A DNA stretch of 23,101 bases from JARROD01 sp037384225. Lineage in GTDB: Bacteria; Pseudomonadota; Gammaproteobacteria; Pseudomonadales; Cellvibrionaceae. The translations under genes were made by a program, and so were the position numbers. The notes beneath the pieces were generated by a model. That model searched no databases. It was not told the DNA's origin and saw nothing but the letters and a program-made list of their open reading frames with translations. The stretch spans positions 1-23,101 of the forward strand of contig JARROD010000091.1 of the NCBI GenBank assembly GCA_037384225.1, written 5' to 3'. Below, one piece after another: positions 1-7,488 of the stretch (positions are counted from its first letter, which is position 1; each line of letters starts with the position of its first letter).

Positions 1-279
1 CAGAACTCTACTACTCGGTACTTTATTGTTGGGTACTCTTAATTGTTGGGTACTCTACTGCAACTGCTGGATACTATATGAGCACATGAGCCAATTCGGT
101 TTAATTATTCGGCGTTGTTCATCGTTTCGTCTATTGTCAGGTCCGAGGAGGCGAAGTCCCTCCAGAGACACGCCGTAACCCCTTCCCTGGGGGCTCGCAT
201 GCGGCAGAGCCTGCCCCGCGAGTAGAGTACCGAACAATTAAAAGTACCCAACAATAAAGTACCGAGTAGTAGAGTTCTG
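1..279. repeat. Large inverted repeat, 59-bp arms, at window start
   Basis: Bases 1-59 are the reverse complement of 221-279 with two mismatches (positions 38 and 48); the outer 37 bp (1-37 and 243-279) match perfectly. The spacer is 161 nt. Each arm contains a shorter direct repeat of the type ATTGTTGGGTACTCT (27-41 and 42-56, imperfect). The left arm may continue beyond the window. No transposase or convincing ORF lies between the arms. It could be a miniature inverted-repeat element or a transcribed long hairpin; which of these it is cannot be decided from one copy. Confidence 0.85.
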
Positions 280-375
280 AACACTAACGCTTCGAACATA
301 ATAAGTAGACCCGGAGCGTTTCAGGTTTAAGTCTGCACAGGATTATCAAATAACCAATACGCCAAAGGTATTTCC
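60..375. other. Gene-free stretch between the repeat arms and up to the first gene
   Basis: Bases 60-220 are the loop of the inverted repeat. They include a GC-richer part (111-220) with the motif shared with 12807-12840. Bases 280-375 should hold the promoter of the downstream secreted-protein gene, but no clear -35/-10 pair stands out. The short ORFs here lie across the repeat arms on the - strand and are not convincing genes. Confidence 0.6.
117..150. repeat. Intergenic motif, copy 1 of 2
   Basis: The 34 bases beginning GTTCATCGTTTCG align without gaps to 12807-12840 with 6 mismatches (28/34). In both copies the motif runs into a possible hairpin; here GTC(3)GGAG at 141-150 can face CTCC(3)GAC at 160-169. 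The motif sits inside the loop of the large inverted repeat. No function is known to me. Confidence 0.7.
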
Positions 376-2136
376 ATGAAACCCATTCTACTGTCAGCCA
401 CAACAATGGCAATCAGCGTCGTTTTTGCTTCGCTCAGTTGGGGACACAGCGCGATGTTTCCCGACGGTTATAATTTCGACGACACCAATGAAGGTAAATC
501 AGCGGCCGAATTAGCCGCTACGGCCGGTGTCCAGGCCGCCGCTTCAACGACCTGTAGCGGCGGCAGCGCAAGTGGATATCTCTGTAAAAAAATTGATCTC
601 AAAGCTTTCGTCCCCAAAGCCGAACTCGGCGGTGGTTCGCAAAATTTAAACGATATCTGGGGTTGGACGGACCCTGAGACGGGCAGTGAAATCGCCATTG
701 TCGGCCGCACCCATGGCACCGCGTTTGTCGATATCAGCAATGCGGAAAATCCCGTCCTCCTGGGCTTTCTGCCCTCCGCCGATGGCACCTCGTCCTGGCG
801 CGATATGAAAGTCTACAACGACCACGCCTTTATCGTCGCCGACGGCGGCGGCAATAGAGACCACGGCCTGCAGGTCTACGACCTGCGCCAGCTGCGCGAC
901 GTGAAGCCTGGCTCGACACTATCGGAAACCGCCCACCTGGGGGGCTTTGGCATTGCCCATAATATCGCCATCAACGAAGATACCGGTTACGCCTATATCG
1001 TCGGCAGCAACCAGTGCAGCGGCGGCCTGTACATGGCCGATATTTCCGACCCTACGGCGCCGAGCTACGCCGGCTGCTTTTCCTCGGACGGTTACACCCA
1101 CGACGCCCAGTGCGTCATTTACAACGGCCCGGACAGCCGTTACACCGGCGCTGAAATCTGTGTTGCCTACAACGAAGACACCATCACCATTGTCGATGTT
1201 TCCAATAAAAGCAACCCGGTTCAGATCTCCCGCACAGCCTATTCCGGCGCGCGCTATACTCACCAGGGCTGGTTTCTCGACGACAATCAGTCCATTTTGA
1301 TCACCGACGACGAGCTTGATGAATCCAACTCAGGCGTAAACACCACCTCCTATATATTTGATGTCAGCGATTTGCAAAACCCGGTGGAACTCGGCGCCTA
1401 TGTGGGACCTACCAGCGCCATTGATCACAATCTGTACGCAAAAGACGGCTACGTTTTCGAAACCAATTATCGCGCAGGGCTGCGTATTCACTCCACCGAG
1501 GATATCGCCTCGGGCAATATGAAGGAGGTAGCCTACTTCGACACCATTCCCGGTTCCGACTCGGCGCAGTTTTCCGGCACCTGGAGCAGTTATATCTATT
1601 TTGAAAGTGGCAATATCGTTGTCAGTGATATCGGCAATGGCCTGTTCGTGCTGGCGCCGGACTGGGAGGCTATCAACAACCCCAGCAACGACGACGATGA
1701 CGTGCCAACGCCGACCTATTGCAATGCCGCTGGCAGGAGTGTCGATTACGAATGGGTAAGCAAAGTGGAAATCGGCGATTTTGAAAATACCTCGAGCGGC
1801 GCGCTTTACAGTGACTTCACCGATCAAGTCATCAGCCTCGACGCCGGCACCAGCGCAGAGGTCACCCTGACACCGGATTTCCGCGATAACACATACAATG
1901 AATTCTGGGCAATCTGGATCGACTTTGATCAGAGCAAAACTTTCGAGAACTCGGAAAAGGTTTTCGCACCGAGCGCCTCCAGCTCTTCGGCGGTGTCGGG
2001 CACCCTGACGATCCCGGCCGATGCCGCAACCGGCACAACCCGTATGCGCGTGATCATGGAATACAACAACGCACCATCGGCCTGCGGATCTTTCAACTAT
2101 GGCGAAGTCGAGGATTACAGTGTCGAAATCCAGTAA
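376..2136 (+). CDS. Secreted choice-of-anchor B family protein with LVIVD-type repeats and GEVED domain
   Basis: A 586-residue exported protein. An N-terminal signal peptide (about residues 1-23, likely cut after SWG) is followed by a beta-propeller-like region of repeats resembling choice-of-anchor B/LVIVD proteins, for example GTAFVDISNAENPVLLGFL and YIFDVSDLQNPVELGAY. The C-terminal 140 residues form a separate module ending in GEVEDY (576-581), the hallmark of the GEVED domain. An Asp-rich linker (NDDDD) separates the two parts. The start is preceded by AAAGG at a suitable distance. The stop overlaps the start region of the next gene, so the two are probably co-transcribed with the downstream peroxidase gene. 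The family has no settled biochemical role; a periplasmic or cell-surface location is inferred from the signal peptide and the absence of membrane segments. Confidence 0.9.
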   Translation: MKPILLSATTMAISVVFASLSWGHSAMFPDGYNFDDTNEGKSAAELAATAGVQAAASTTCSGGSASGYLCKKIDLKAFVPKAELGGGSQNLNDIWGWTDPETGSEIAIVGRTHGTAFVDISNAENPVLLGFLPSADGTSSWRDMKVYNDHAFIVADGGGNRDHGLQVYDLRQLRDVKPGSTLSETAHLGGFGIAHNIAINEDTGYAYIVGSNQCSGGLYMADISDPTAPSYAGCFSSDGYTHDAQCVIYNGPDSRYTGAEICVAYNEDTITIVDVSNKSNPVQISRTAYSGARYTHQGWFLDDNQSILITDDELDESNSGVNTTSYIFDVSDLQNPVELGAYVGPTSAIDHNLYAKDGYVFETNYRAGLRIHSTEDIASGNMKEVAYFDTIPGSDSAQFSGTWSSYIYFESGNIVVSDIGNGLFVLAPDWEAINNPSNDDDDVPTPTYCNAAGRSVDYEWVSKVEIGDFENTSSGALYSDFTDQVISLDAGTSAEVTLTPDFRDNTYNEFWAIWIDFDQSKTFENSEKVFAPSASSSSAVSGTLTIPADAATGTTRMRVIMEYNNAPSACGSFNYGEVEDYSVEIQ

Positions 2137-3238
2137 CAGCGACCGTCTGCCAGCGACCTGTACCCACCGGGCGCAGGTCGCTGGCTTCGCACTGGCACCA
2201 ACACTGGCCCTGTTACTGGCCCTGGCCCTTGCACTGACCACCATAATCTCGCCGTCGGGATCGAACGCCGCCGCCCGGGCGTCCACCGACACTGAACCTG
2301 CGCAGCCCCCCACGGCCGCCGCCGAGGCCACCCGAATACTGCAAAATGCCACGGCACTACTCGATACCGCCAATCAAACTCAAAGTCGGTCCCGGCAATC
2401 TATCCTCGACGCCAACAAAACCCGCCGACAACTCAAAAAACTGCAGGCGAAAAAGCGCAGAACCAATGACAGCGCCGTCAGGCAAGTCCTTTCCGAACAG
2501 ACTACCGTATTAACAACACGCCTAAAGCAGGAACAACAACAGGGCGCGGAACTGAGAATCGAATCCACGCGCTTGCGGCAACGGGCAAAAAAACTTCTGG
2601 AACAGGGGATCTATCAAAAATGGCGATCCTGGATCAACAGCCGTGAGCCTCTGGTCATGGACGATTCCAGATCTCTGTTTATGGCTCACAACACCCGCAT
2701 TCGCAGTGTTCATCCCAATATGCCCACACTCGAGGCCAACACCGCTACGGCACCGGCCGATGGCTCGTCGATGTCGCTGCAAATACCAACCCTGAAAGCA
2801 CAAAACGCACCGCCTGACCTCAATATCGACAGCTTTCAGCTCTCCCGGGAGCAAAACTATTTTGCTCATATCGAAGTGCACACGACAACTTCCGATCGAG
2901 CTGCCGAGACCGTACCACTAAATAAAATCCACCAGTGGCGACTGCTGCTCACAGATATGGACGGTGCCGCCGTCAGCGGCGCAAAAATCGAAATCGCCGG
3001 GCATATGCCCGGCCACGTCCATGGTCTGCCCACGCAACCGGTCGTCAACAGAGAAATCGAACCCGGTGTCTATCTGGTGGAAGGTGTCAAGTTTCAGATG
3101 AAAGGCTGGTGGGTGATGAAGTTTCATATTACCCCGGAAAAAAAGTTAACGGCTGAAAACGCGATATCGAATCCCGGCTCTACCGCAACAACGGCATTCC
3201 CCTATCTTGACACAGTAACGTTTAACTTGGTTCTTTAG
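2120..3238 (+). CDS. Membrane-anchored coiled-coil protein with C-terminal YtkA-like domain
   Basis: About 372 residues. I chose the GTG at 2120 because GAGG at 2110-2113 lies 6 nt upstream; an ATG at 2099 is in frame but has no good ribosome site. Either start lies inside the end of the preceding gene, suggesting translational coupling. An N-terminal hydrophobic Leu/Ala segment (about residues 18-42) is a signal anchor or signal peptide. A long basic/Gln-rich helical stretch follows (roughly 70-175), likely coiled coil. The last ~100 residues resemble the YtkA-like/FixH-type beta-sandwich: HQWRLLLTDMDG, then GHMPGHVHGLPTQP, then GVYLVEGVKFQMKGWWVMKF. Such domains are often found near cytochrome or copper proteins. 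Here the gene is 12 bp upstream of a di-haem peroxidase, so a periplasmic accessory role in the same pathway is inferred, not shown. Confidence 0.8.
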   Translation: MSKSSNSDRLPATCTHRAQVAGFALAPTLALLLALALALTTIISPSGSNAAARASTDTEPAQPPTAAAEATRILQNATALLDTANQTQSRSRQSILDANKTRRQLKKLQAKKRRTNDSAVRQVLSEQTTVLTTRLKQEQQQGAELRIESTRLRQRAKKLLEQGIYQKWRSWINSREPLVMDDSRSLFMAHNTRIRSVHPNMPTLEANTATAPADGSSMSLQIPTLKAQNAPPDLNIDSFQLSREQNYFAHIEVHTTTSDRAAETVPLNKIHQWRLLLTDMDGAAVSGAKIEIAGHMPGHVHGLPTQPVVNREIEPGVYLVEGVKFQMKGWWVMKFHITPEKKLTAENAISNPGSTATTAFPYLDTVTFNLVL

Positions 3239-3250
3239 GAACAAACGCCA

Positions 3251-4546
3251 ATGCCGACGGATCAATTCAAGACTTCACTCTTATCGTTCGCGCTATTATT
3301 CTGCACCCTGTCAGTGTCCATGCTGAGTTTCGCCACCGGCGATATGGCGAAATTTACCGAAGCCGACAAACAGTTTTTAAAGCAATTTTCGCTGCAAAGT
3401 CTTCCCCCGCTTCCCGCCGCACCCGACAACTCCGTCGCCGACAACCTGCAAGCGGCCAAGCTGGGACAGAAACTGTTTTTTGATCCCCGGCTGAGCGCAA
3501 ATGGAGCCATAGCCTGTTCCACTTGCCACCAACCACAACTGTATTTTACCGACGGCCTGGCACTCTCACAGGCGCTGGGCACCACCCGCCGCAGCGCTCC
3601 CTCCGTCCTCGGTGCAGCCTGGAGCCCCTGGTTGTTTTGGGACGGGCGCAAAGACAGTCTCTGGTCTCAGGCTCTGGGGCCGCTCGAAAGCAGCGACGAA
3701 CACGGTATCAGCCGGGTTCAACTGGTGAAAAAAATCGCCCTCCACTACCCGGAGCAGTATCAGCAGGTGTTTGGTACTTTGCCGCCACAACATTTTTTCA
3801 AAAACCTTCCCGCCAGTGGCTCGCCGCAGGGGGACGCATCGAGCCGCGCCAACTGGCGCGCGCTGTCGGCCGACGAACGTGAAGACGTCAACCGCATTTT
3901 CAGCAACGTCGGCAAAGCGCTGATGGCCTACCAACGCAGGCTCAAGCTGCCCCCTGCCCGCTTCGATACATTTGTCTCCGACCTATTCGCAAGCGGCGGC
4001 GACAGCGAAGTGCTGAACCTGGACGAAATCGCGGGCATGCGTCTGTTTATGGGCCGAGCAAACTGTGCCAGTTGCCATAACGGCCCCTGGTTTACCAACC
4101 ATGAGTTTCACAATATCGGCGCTCCCGAACGAAATCGGAACCAGGTCGATTTAGGCCGCTTCGAGGGGGTTGCGACACTGGTCAAAGACGAGTTCACCTG
4201 CCTCTCCCAATGGAGTGACGCCGGTCCCGAAGACTGCGCCGAGATGCGCTTTTTAAAACGCCAGGGGCAGGAACTCGTCGGCGCCTTCAAAACCCCGACA
4301 CTGCGCAATATCGGCGCCACCGCACCCTATATGCAGGCCGGTCAGTACGCCAACCTGGAAGAGGTGTTATCCCACTACAACCTTCCAAAGCCGCCGTTTT
4401 ACGATCCCAAACAACACCCGAACCGGCCGCACTTCGATATTTTGCCGCTGCGGTTGGAGCAAAAGGAAATCGAGCAGATTATCGCCTTTTTAAACACGCT
4501 GACTTCACCGCTACCGCTTCACGATCAGTGGTGGCAGCAGCCTTAA
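3251..4546 (+). CDS. Di-haem cytochrome c peroxidase / MauG family protein
   Basis: A 431-residue periplasmic protein with a signal peptide (about 1-28). Two c-type haem sites are visible: C89-S-T-C92-H93 in the N-terminal domain and C272-A-S-C275-H276 in the C-terminal domain, as in bacterial cytochrome c peroxidases and MauG proteins. TPTLRNIGATAPYMQAGQY (349-367) matches the conserved region containing the distal methionine (Met361), which favours a true peroxidase-type ligand set over a MauG-type one. The family reduces H2O2 with electrons from cytochrome c, or oxidises protein or small substrates. It is somewhat longer than typical CCP (about 320-350 residues), mainly through the extra segment around 165-215 and the insertion containing C317 and C329. 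It is the last gene of the three-gene + strand unit; no strong terminator follows. The exact substrate is unknown. Confidence 0.92.
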   Translation: MPTDQFKTSLLSFALLFCTLSVSMLSFATGDMAKFTEADKQFLKQFSLQSLPPLPAAPDNSVADNLQAAKLGQKLFFDPRLSANGAIACSTCHQPQLYFTDGLALSQALGTTRRSAPSVLGAAWSPWLFWDGRKDSLWSQALGPLESSDEHGISRVQLVKKIALHYPEQYQQVFGTLPPQHFFKNLPASGSPQGDASSRANWRALSADEREDVNRIFSNVGKALMAYQRRLKLPPARFDTFVSDLFASGGDSEVLNLDEIAGMRLFMGRANCASCHNGPWFTNHEFHNIGAPERNRNQVDLGRFEGVATLVKDEFTCLSQWSDAGPEDCAEMRFLKRQGQELVGAFKTPTLRNIGATAPYMQAGQYANLEEVLSHYNLPKPPFYDPKQHPNRPHFDILPLRLEQKEIEQIIAFLNTLTSPLPLHDQWWQQP

Positions 4547-4705
4547 AAGTAAATGCTGATACAATGTTTAAGAAATATTGGGAATGAATAAAGGAAGTCT
4601 CCTCGACTTTGGTTATGACTACCCCAATTATCATAAATTAAACAATTAATTCGATTATTCATCATATTGTCATTATTCTCATCCTAAAACGGCTGAGGAT
4701 GTGAC
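4547..4705 (+). promoter_or_regulatory. AT-rich intergenic region, likely promoter of the small downstream gene
   Basis: This 159-bp spacer is clearly more AT-rich than its neighbours from about 4610 to 4685. It ends in GAGG at 4695-4698, 7 nt before the ATG. No unambiguous -35/-10 pair can be named. Confidence 0.35.
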
Positions 4706-5020
4706 ATGTACATATACAAACATGTGAAAAATGACAAAATCCAGGCTCAACACTATTCAAGTGTAGAAGCAGCCATTGCGGATATTTCCGCCAATTTTAG
4801 CAACAACGCTACCCGCCCCATCGGGGTTTACGACCAGAGTGGCAAAACAGTAGTAATGAACCGCAATCAGCTTATTGAAGCCTGCGAGCGGTTTAAAAAA
4901 CCGTTTGAGAGACATCCGCATGTCGCACCTTCCAGCTCCAGGTTCAGCAGCTCCAGGTTCAGCAGCCCCGGGTCAGGACTTGAAAAACCCCACTGCCAAG
5001 CGCCCCGCCAGTCCGAGTAG
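4706..5020 (+). CDS. Small protein of unknown function with Ser/Arg/Phe repeats
   Basis: A 104-residue cytosolic protein that I do not recognise. It has a good ribosome site and an AT-rich promoter-like region upstream. Residues 1-70 look folded (MYIYKHVKNDKIQAQHYSSV, then an alternating helix/strand pattern). From residue 77 a tandem SSRFS-SSRFS repeat begins, encoded by two perfect 15-bp units (4934-4963) and a decayed third. The last 16 codons overlap the 3' end of the converging LysE-type gene (4973-5020), and the low-complexity tail may be a recent extension. The first 70 residues are the more credible part. Confidence 0.6.
   Translation: MYIYKHVKNDKIQAQHYSSVEAAIADISANFSNNATRPIGVYDQSGKTVVMNRNQLIEACERFKKPFERHPHVAPSSSRFSSSRFSSPGSGLEKPHCQAPRQSE
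4934..4963 (+). repeat. 15-bp tandem repeat, two perfect units
   Basis: AGCTCCAGGTTCAGC occurs at 4934-4948 and 4949-4963; a degenerate third unit covers about 4964-4978 and reaches the stop codon of the converging lysE-type gene. The units are codon-aligned in the small + strand gene and encode SSRFS. Confidence 0.9.
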
Positions 5021-5587
5021 AACAACACCGAAAAGGCGCTCGATGATAACACTGTAGCGCTGCAAACACGCCAGCCAACGGGGGCTGGAAAACAACCAGG
5101 CCACTAGCGCATACCAACTTGCATCGATAACCATTGCGGTAACCGCATAACCCAGCTTGGCAGAAAAAGACGTATCAACACCCACCACCTGACTGAACAG
5201 GGCAATGAAAAAAACAGCTATCTTGGGATTCAAAAATACCACTAAAAAACCGTCCCGAGCCGCGCTGCCAGCGCTCGGGACAGCCTCTACTACGGCCTCC
5301 CGATGACTGGCAGTTAACCCCTTCACCCCCAGCCAGGCAAGATAGGCCGCACCACCCCATTGCAGAACGTTAAAAGCGATTGGAGAAGCGGTGATGACCG
5401 CCACCAGACCGAGAAGGCTGAGCAGGGCATAGAGACCGATACCCAATCCATGCATCAACGCCACCGTCATACCCTGGCGCCGGCCGCCCCCCAGGGTTTG
5501 CCGCAGTACCAAAGCCAGGGACGGTCCCGGCGACATGGCGCCCAGCACGCAAATACTGACAACAGTGATCCAGGTAACCAGCGTCAT
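4973..5587 (-). CDS. LysE/RhtB family amino-acid or metabolite exporter
   Basis: A 204-residue inner-membrane protein. I took the ATG at 5587 because GAGGAAAATACT sits directly upstream and the family's N-terminus begins just there; a longer reading from 5701 adds a 38-residue unrelated leader. The typical LysE pattern is visible: MSPGPSLALVLRQTLGGGRR near residues 18-37, then about six hydrophobic segments, with AYLAWLGVKGL in the third and NPKIAVFFIALFSQVV in the central region. Members export amino acids (lysine, homoserine, threonine) or related compounds by proton exchange; the substrate cannot be inferred. The gene converges on and overlaps the small + strand gene by 48 bp. The region just upstream is the duplicated relic described at 5701-5875. 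Confidence 0.9.
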   Translation of the reverse strand: MTLVTWITVVSICVLGAMSPGPSLALVLRQTLGGGRRQGMTVALMHGLGIGLYALLSLLGLVAVITASPIAFNVLQWGGAAYLAWLGVKGLTASHREAVVEAVPSAGSAARDGFLVVFLNPKIAVFFIALFSQVVGVDTSFSAKLGYAVTAMVIDASWYALVAWLFSSPRWLACLQRYSVIIERLFGVVLLGLAGRLAVGFFKS

Positions 5588-5700
5588 AGTATTTTCCTCG
5601 ATGGGTTGAACATCAAAGGTTGATGAAACGGCCATTGTCCGCCAAGTCGCTGAAGGTGGTGCCGACGCCGTTGAAATTACCCAGGTAGCAGCACCGGCCA

Positions 5701-5875
5701 CTCACTGTTATTTCACGCTGTAACCACGCGCTTCGAGGCAGGCCGTCATAGCGCGATTGTAGTCGGCGCGCTTGGTGCTGTTCTGCGCCGCCGGCACATT
5801 GCCACCCGGTTTGGTGGGGTCGAACCCGGTCTGGCCGGAGGCCCACTGGTGGCAGGCATAGCGGTCTGAAGCTTG
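5701..5875 (-). pseudogene. Duplicated 3' end of the DUF6515-like gene (relic)
   Basis: Bases 5701-5875 repeat 5876-6050 with 172/175 identity and no gaps. On the - strand they encode the last 55 codons of the neighbouring gene (QASDRYACHQW to ARGYSVK) and a stop codon at 5708-5710, but without a start: the same frame meets a TGA just upstream. The three differences all fall at third codon positions and are synonymous (Asn, Ala and Arg codons). It lies downstream of the intact copy and upstream of the LysE-type gene. Either a recent tandem duplication left it, or unequal recombination fused two formerly separate paralogues. Confidence 0.8.
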
Positions 5876-6050
5876 CTCACTGTTATTTCACGCTGTAACC
5901 GCGCGCTTCGAGGCAAGCCGTCATAGCGCGGTTGTAGTCGGCGCGCTTGGTGCTGTTCTGCGCCGCCGGCACATTGCCACCCGGTTTGGTGGGGTCGAAC
6001 CCGGTCTGGCCGGAGGCCCACTGGTGGCAGGCATAGCGGTCTGAAGCTTG
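5701..6050. repeat. 175-bp tandem duplication
   Basis: Units 5701-5875 and 5876-6050 are adjacent and differ at three bases (about 5726, 5741 and 5756 in the first unit). The second unit is the 3' end of the DUF6515-like gene. The unit ends share GCTTGC, which may have served as microhomology. Confidence 0.95.
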
Positions 6051-6668
6051 CGGTTTGGTGGGGTCGAACCCGGTCTGGCCGGAGGCCCACTGGTGGCAGG
6101 CATAGCGGTCTGAAGCTTGCTGCTGCTCGCTCTGGTCCTGCATCGGATAGATAAACAGCTCATCGGGTTCCGCTGCATCCGCCGCAGCCGCTTCGCTCGG
6201 TGCTTCAGTGACCACATACCCTGACCTACTGGGGTTCCAGACATAGTACACACCGGCGGCATAGTAATAGGGAAAGCCGCCGAACCAGAGGGTGGTGTAG
6301 TAAGGCGGCAGGGATGAAATCACCAAGCCCGCTGGAGGCACAACAACGGAAAACCGCGATCCGGACGGACGATACCAGACACCGCCGCTAAAATAATATT
6401 TTACACCACTATGGGGAAACACGCGGTAGCTGTGTGGGAGCCTGTTAACCAGGTGTCCGCGACGTGGGTAGTAGCGGTTGTGGCTGTGGCGCCGATCAAA
6501 AACACGGTCCTGGCGGTGCGCCGGTCCCGGCGTTTTTCCGTGGACCGGTTTACTTTGAGAACCGCGATGGTCGTCCCTGCCCCCGGGCTGCGTCCACGTC
6601 AAAGGACTATTACTCAGCAACACAATTGCCAGCGCCACACCGGCATTGAAAAGTTTATTGGTGCTCAT
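5883..6668 (-). CDS. DUF6515-like secreted protein with duplicated C-terminal module
   Basis: A 261-residue exported protein. The signal peptide spans about residues 1-26, followed by a basic His/Arg-rich region. The central part, LPHSYRVFPHSGVKYYFSGG with GVWYRP and then YYTTLWFGGFPYYYAAGVYYVW, matches proteins annotated as DUF6515, a family of unknown function common in gammaproteobacteria. The C-terminus carries a QASDRYACHQWASGQTGFDP module repeated exactly twice by a 69-bp in-frame tandem duplication, then the ending RAMTACLEARGYSV. The same module and ending occur once in the adjacent glycine-zipper lipoprotein, 65 bp upstream, so the two genes are probably expressed together and related in part. 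The start ATG has only a weak GAGAA ribosome site. Envelope location is inferred; no catalytic residues are visible. Confidence 0.8.
   Translation of the reverse strand: MSTNKLFNAGVALAIVLLSNSPLTWTQPGGRDDHRGSQSKPVHGKTPGPAHRQDRVFDRRHSHNRYYPRRGHLVNRLPHSYRVFPHSGVKYYFSGGVWYRPSGSRFSVVVPPAGLVISSLPPYYTTLWFGGFPYYYAAGVYYVWNPSRSGYVVTEAPSEAAAADAAEPDELFIYPMQDQSEQQQASDRYACHQWASGQTGFDPTKPQASDRYACHQWASGQTGFDPTKPGGNVPAAQNSTKRADYNRAMTACLEARGYSVK
5982..6119. repeat. 69-bp tandem repeat inside the DUF6515-like gene
   Basis: Bases 5982-6050 and 6051-6119 are identical over 69 bp, adding 23 residues in frame. A third identical copy lies in the relic at 5807-5875. Complete identity of the three copies points to very recent expansion or gene conversion. 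Confidence 0.97.
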
Positions 6669-6733
6669 AAGTCAGTTCTCGCTCATTCATGTGTTCATCC
6701 ATCCGCATCTCATCACGCTAAGGAGCAGTCGCC

Positions 6734-7342
6734 TCATTCGACGGAATAACCGTGCCCCTCGAGGCACGCAGACATTGCGCGCCGGTATTTCTGCGCCTGT
6801 TGCTCGACACCTGCCAGGCGCTGTGCTTCGAGTTGGTCGTAGTATTCCTGCCGGCGCTCAGCTTCAGTCTGCTTTGCAGTATCCGAGGCGGCACCGATCA
6901 CCGCACCGGTAATCGCCCCCACGACCGCACCCTCGGTCGTCTCATGCGGCCGCGCCGTAGCCGCTCCGATCGCCGCACCCATCACTGCACCGACCGCGGT
7001 ATCCTGTCCCGGGGGCGAAGCCGGTACAACCTGAATCCGTTGATGGGGTAACAGCCGGGGTGAGCTAGGGTCAAACCCCGTCTGTTTGACTGCCCACAGA
7101 TAGCACTCGTAGCGGTCCCGTTCCTGCTGCTGCGGACTCTGCCCCTGGGTCGGGTAGAAGACAACTTCGGTGGACGGCGGTGCAGATACCACCGCCGGGC
7201 GTTTTACCACTGATGGTCTGGGCGGCATCGGCGCGCAAGCGACTACCGCCACTGCACCGGCGGCCACTATCAGAGCGCGGGCGCACCCCTGCAAACGCCG
7301 GTTGCACCGTTCGCTAGATCTCGTGTTTCGATTGCTGTACAT
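6734..7342 (-). CDS. Glycine-zipper lipoprotein sharing a C-terminal module with its neighbour
   Basis: A 202-residue protein starting at the ATG at 7342, which has GAGGAAAATACGGCC upstream; a longer reading from 7423 lacks such support. A basic N-terminus and a hydrophobic stretch lead to VVAC, a lipobox with Cys36, so it is probably a lipoprotein. Residues ~70-97 (FYPTQGQSPQQQERDRYECY and on to QTGFDPSSP) and the end (RRAMSACLEGHGYSVE) match the module in the downstream DUF6515-like protein. Between them lies a glycine-zipper region (VGAVMGAAIGAATAR, then GAVVGAITGAVIGAASD), which in this family inserts into or spans membranes. Outer-membrane attachment is inferred. The function of such proteins is generally unknown. 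Confidence 0.85.
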   Translation of the reverse strand: MYSNRNTRSSERCNRRLQGCARALIVAAGAVAVVACAPMPPRPSVVKRPAVVSAPPSTEVVFYPTQGQSPQQQERDRYECYLWAVKQTGFDPSSPRLLPHQRIQVVPASPPGQDTAVGAVMGAAIGAATARPHETTEGAVVGAITGAVIGAASDTAKQTEAERRQEYYDQLEAQRLAGVEQQAQKYRRAMSACLEGHGYSVE

Positions 7343-7488
7343 GGCCGTATTTTCCTCAAGGTTTGCTCCGGGTTTTCGCGAATGCGACTGTAGAAGGGGG
7401 GCACAAGTCATACTTTGACGCATAGAAAAAATTCCTTATTGCGCCTGATCAAATAAGAGTTAATTTCCGGTGGACGTTATGGGAAGCC

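Noticed and set aside
2115..2373. Long - strand open frame (1330-2373) across the choice-of-anchor B gene
   Set aside because: It is a shadow of GC-rich coding sequence: Ala/Val/Gly-rich with no domain or ribosome site.
5807..6119. Three identical 69-bp repeats as a possible CRISPR-like array
   Set aside because: The units are coding and codon-aligned, two are directly adjacent without spacers, and no cas gene is present.
5613..6262. Overlapping open frames over the duplicated region (5613-5846, 5746-6090, 5921-6262)
   Set aside because: They are out-of-frame readings of the repeated module; repeats create long open frames in several phases.
7343..7488. Possible terminator or small RNA between tamB and the glycine-zipper gene
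   Set aside because: I could find no stem of more than a few bases followed by a T-run.
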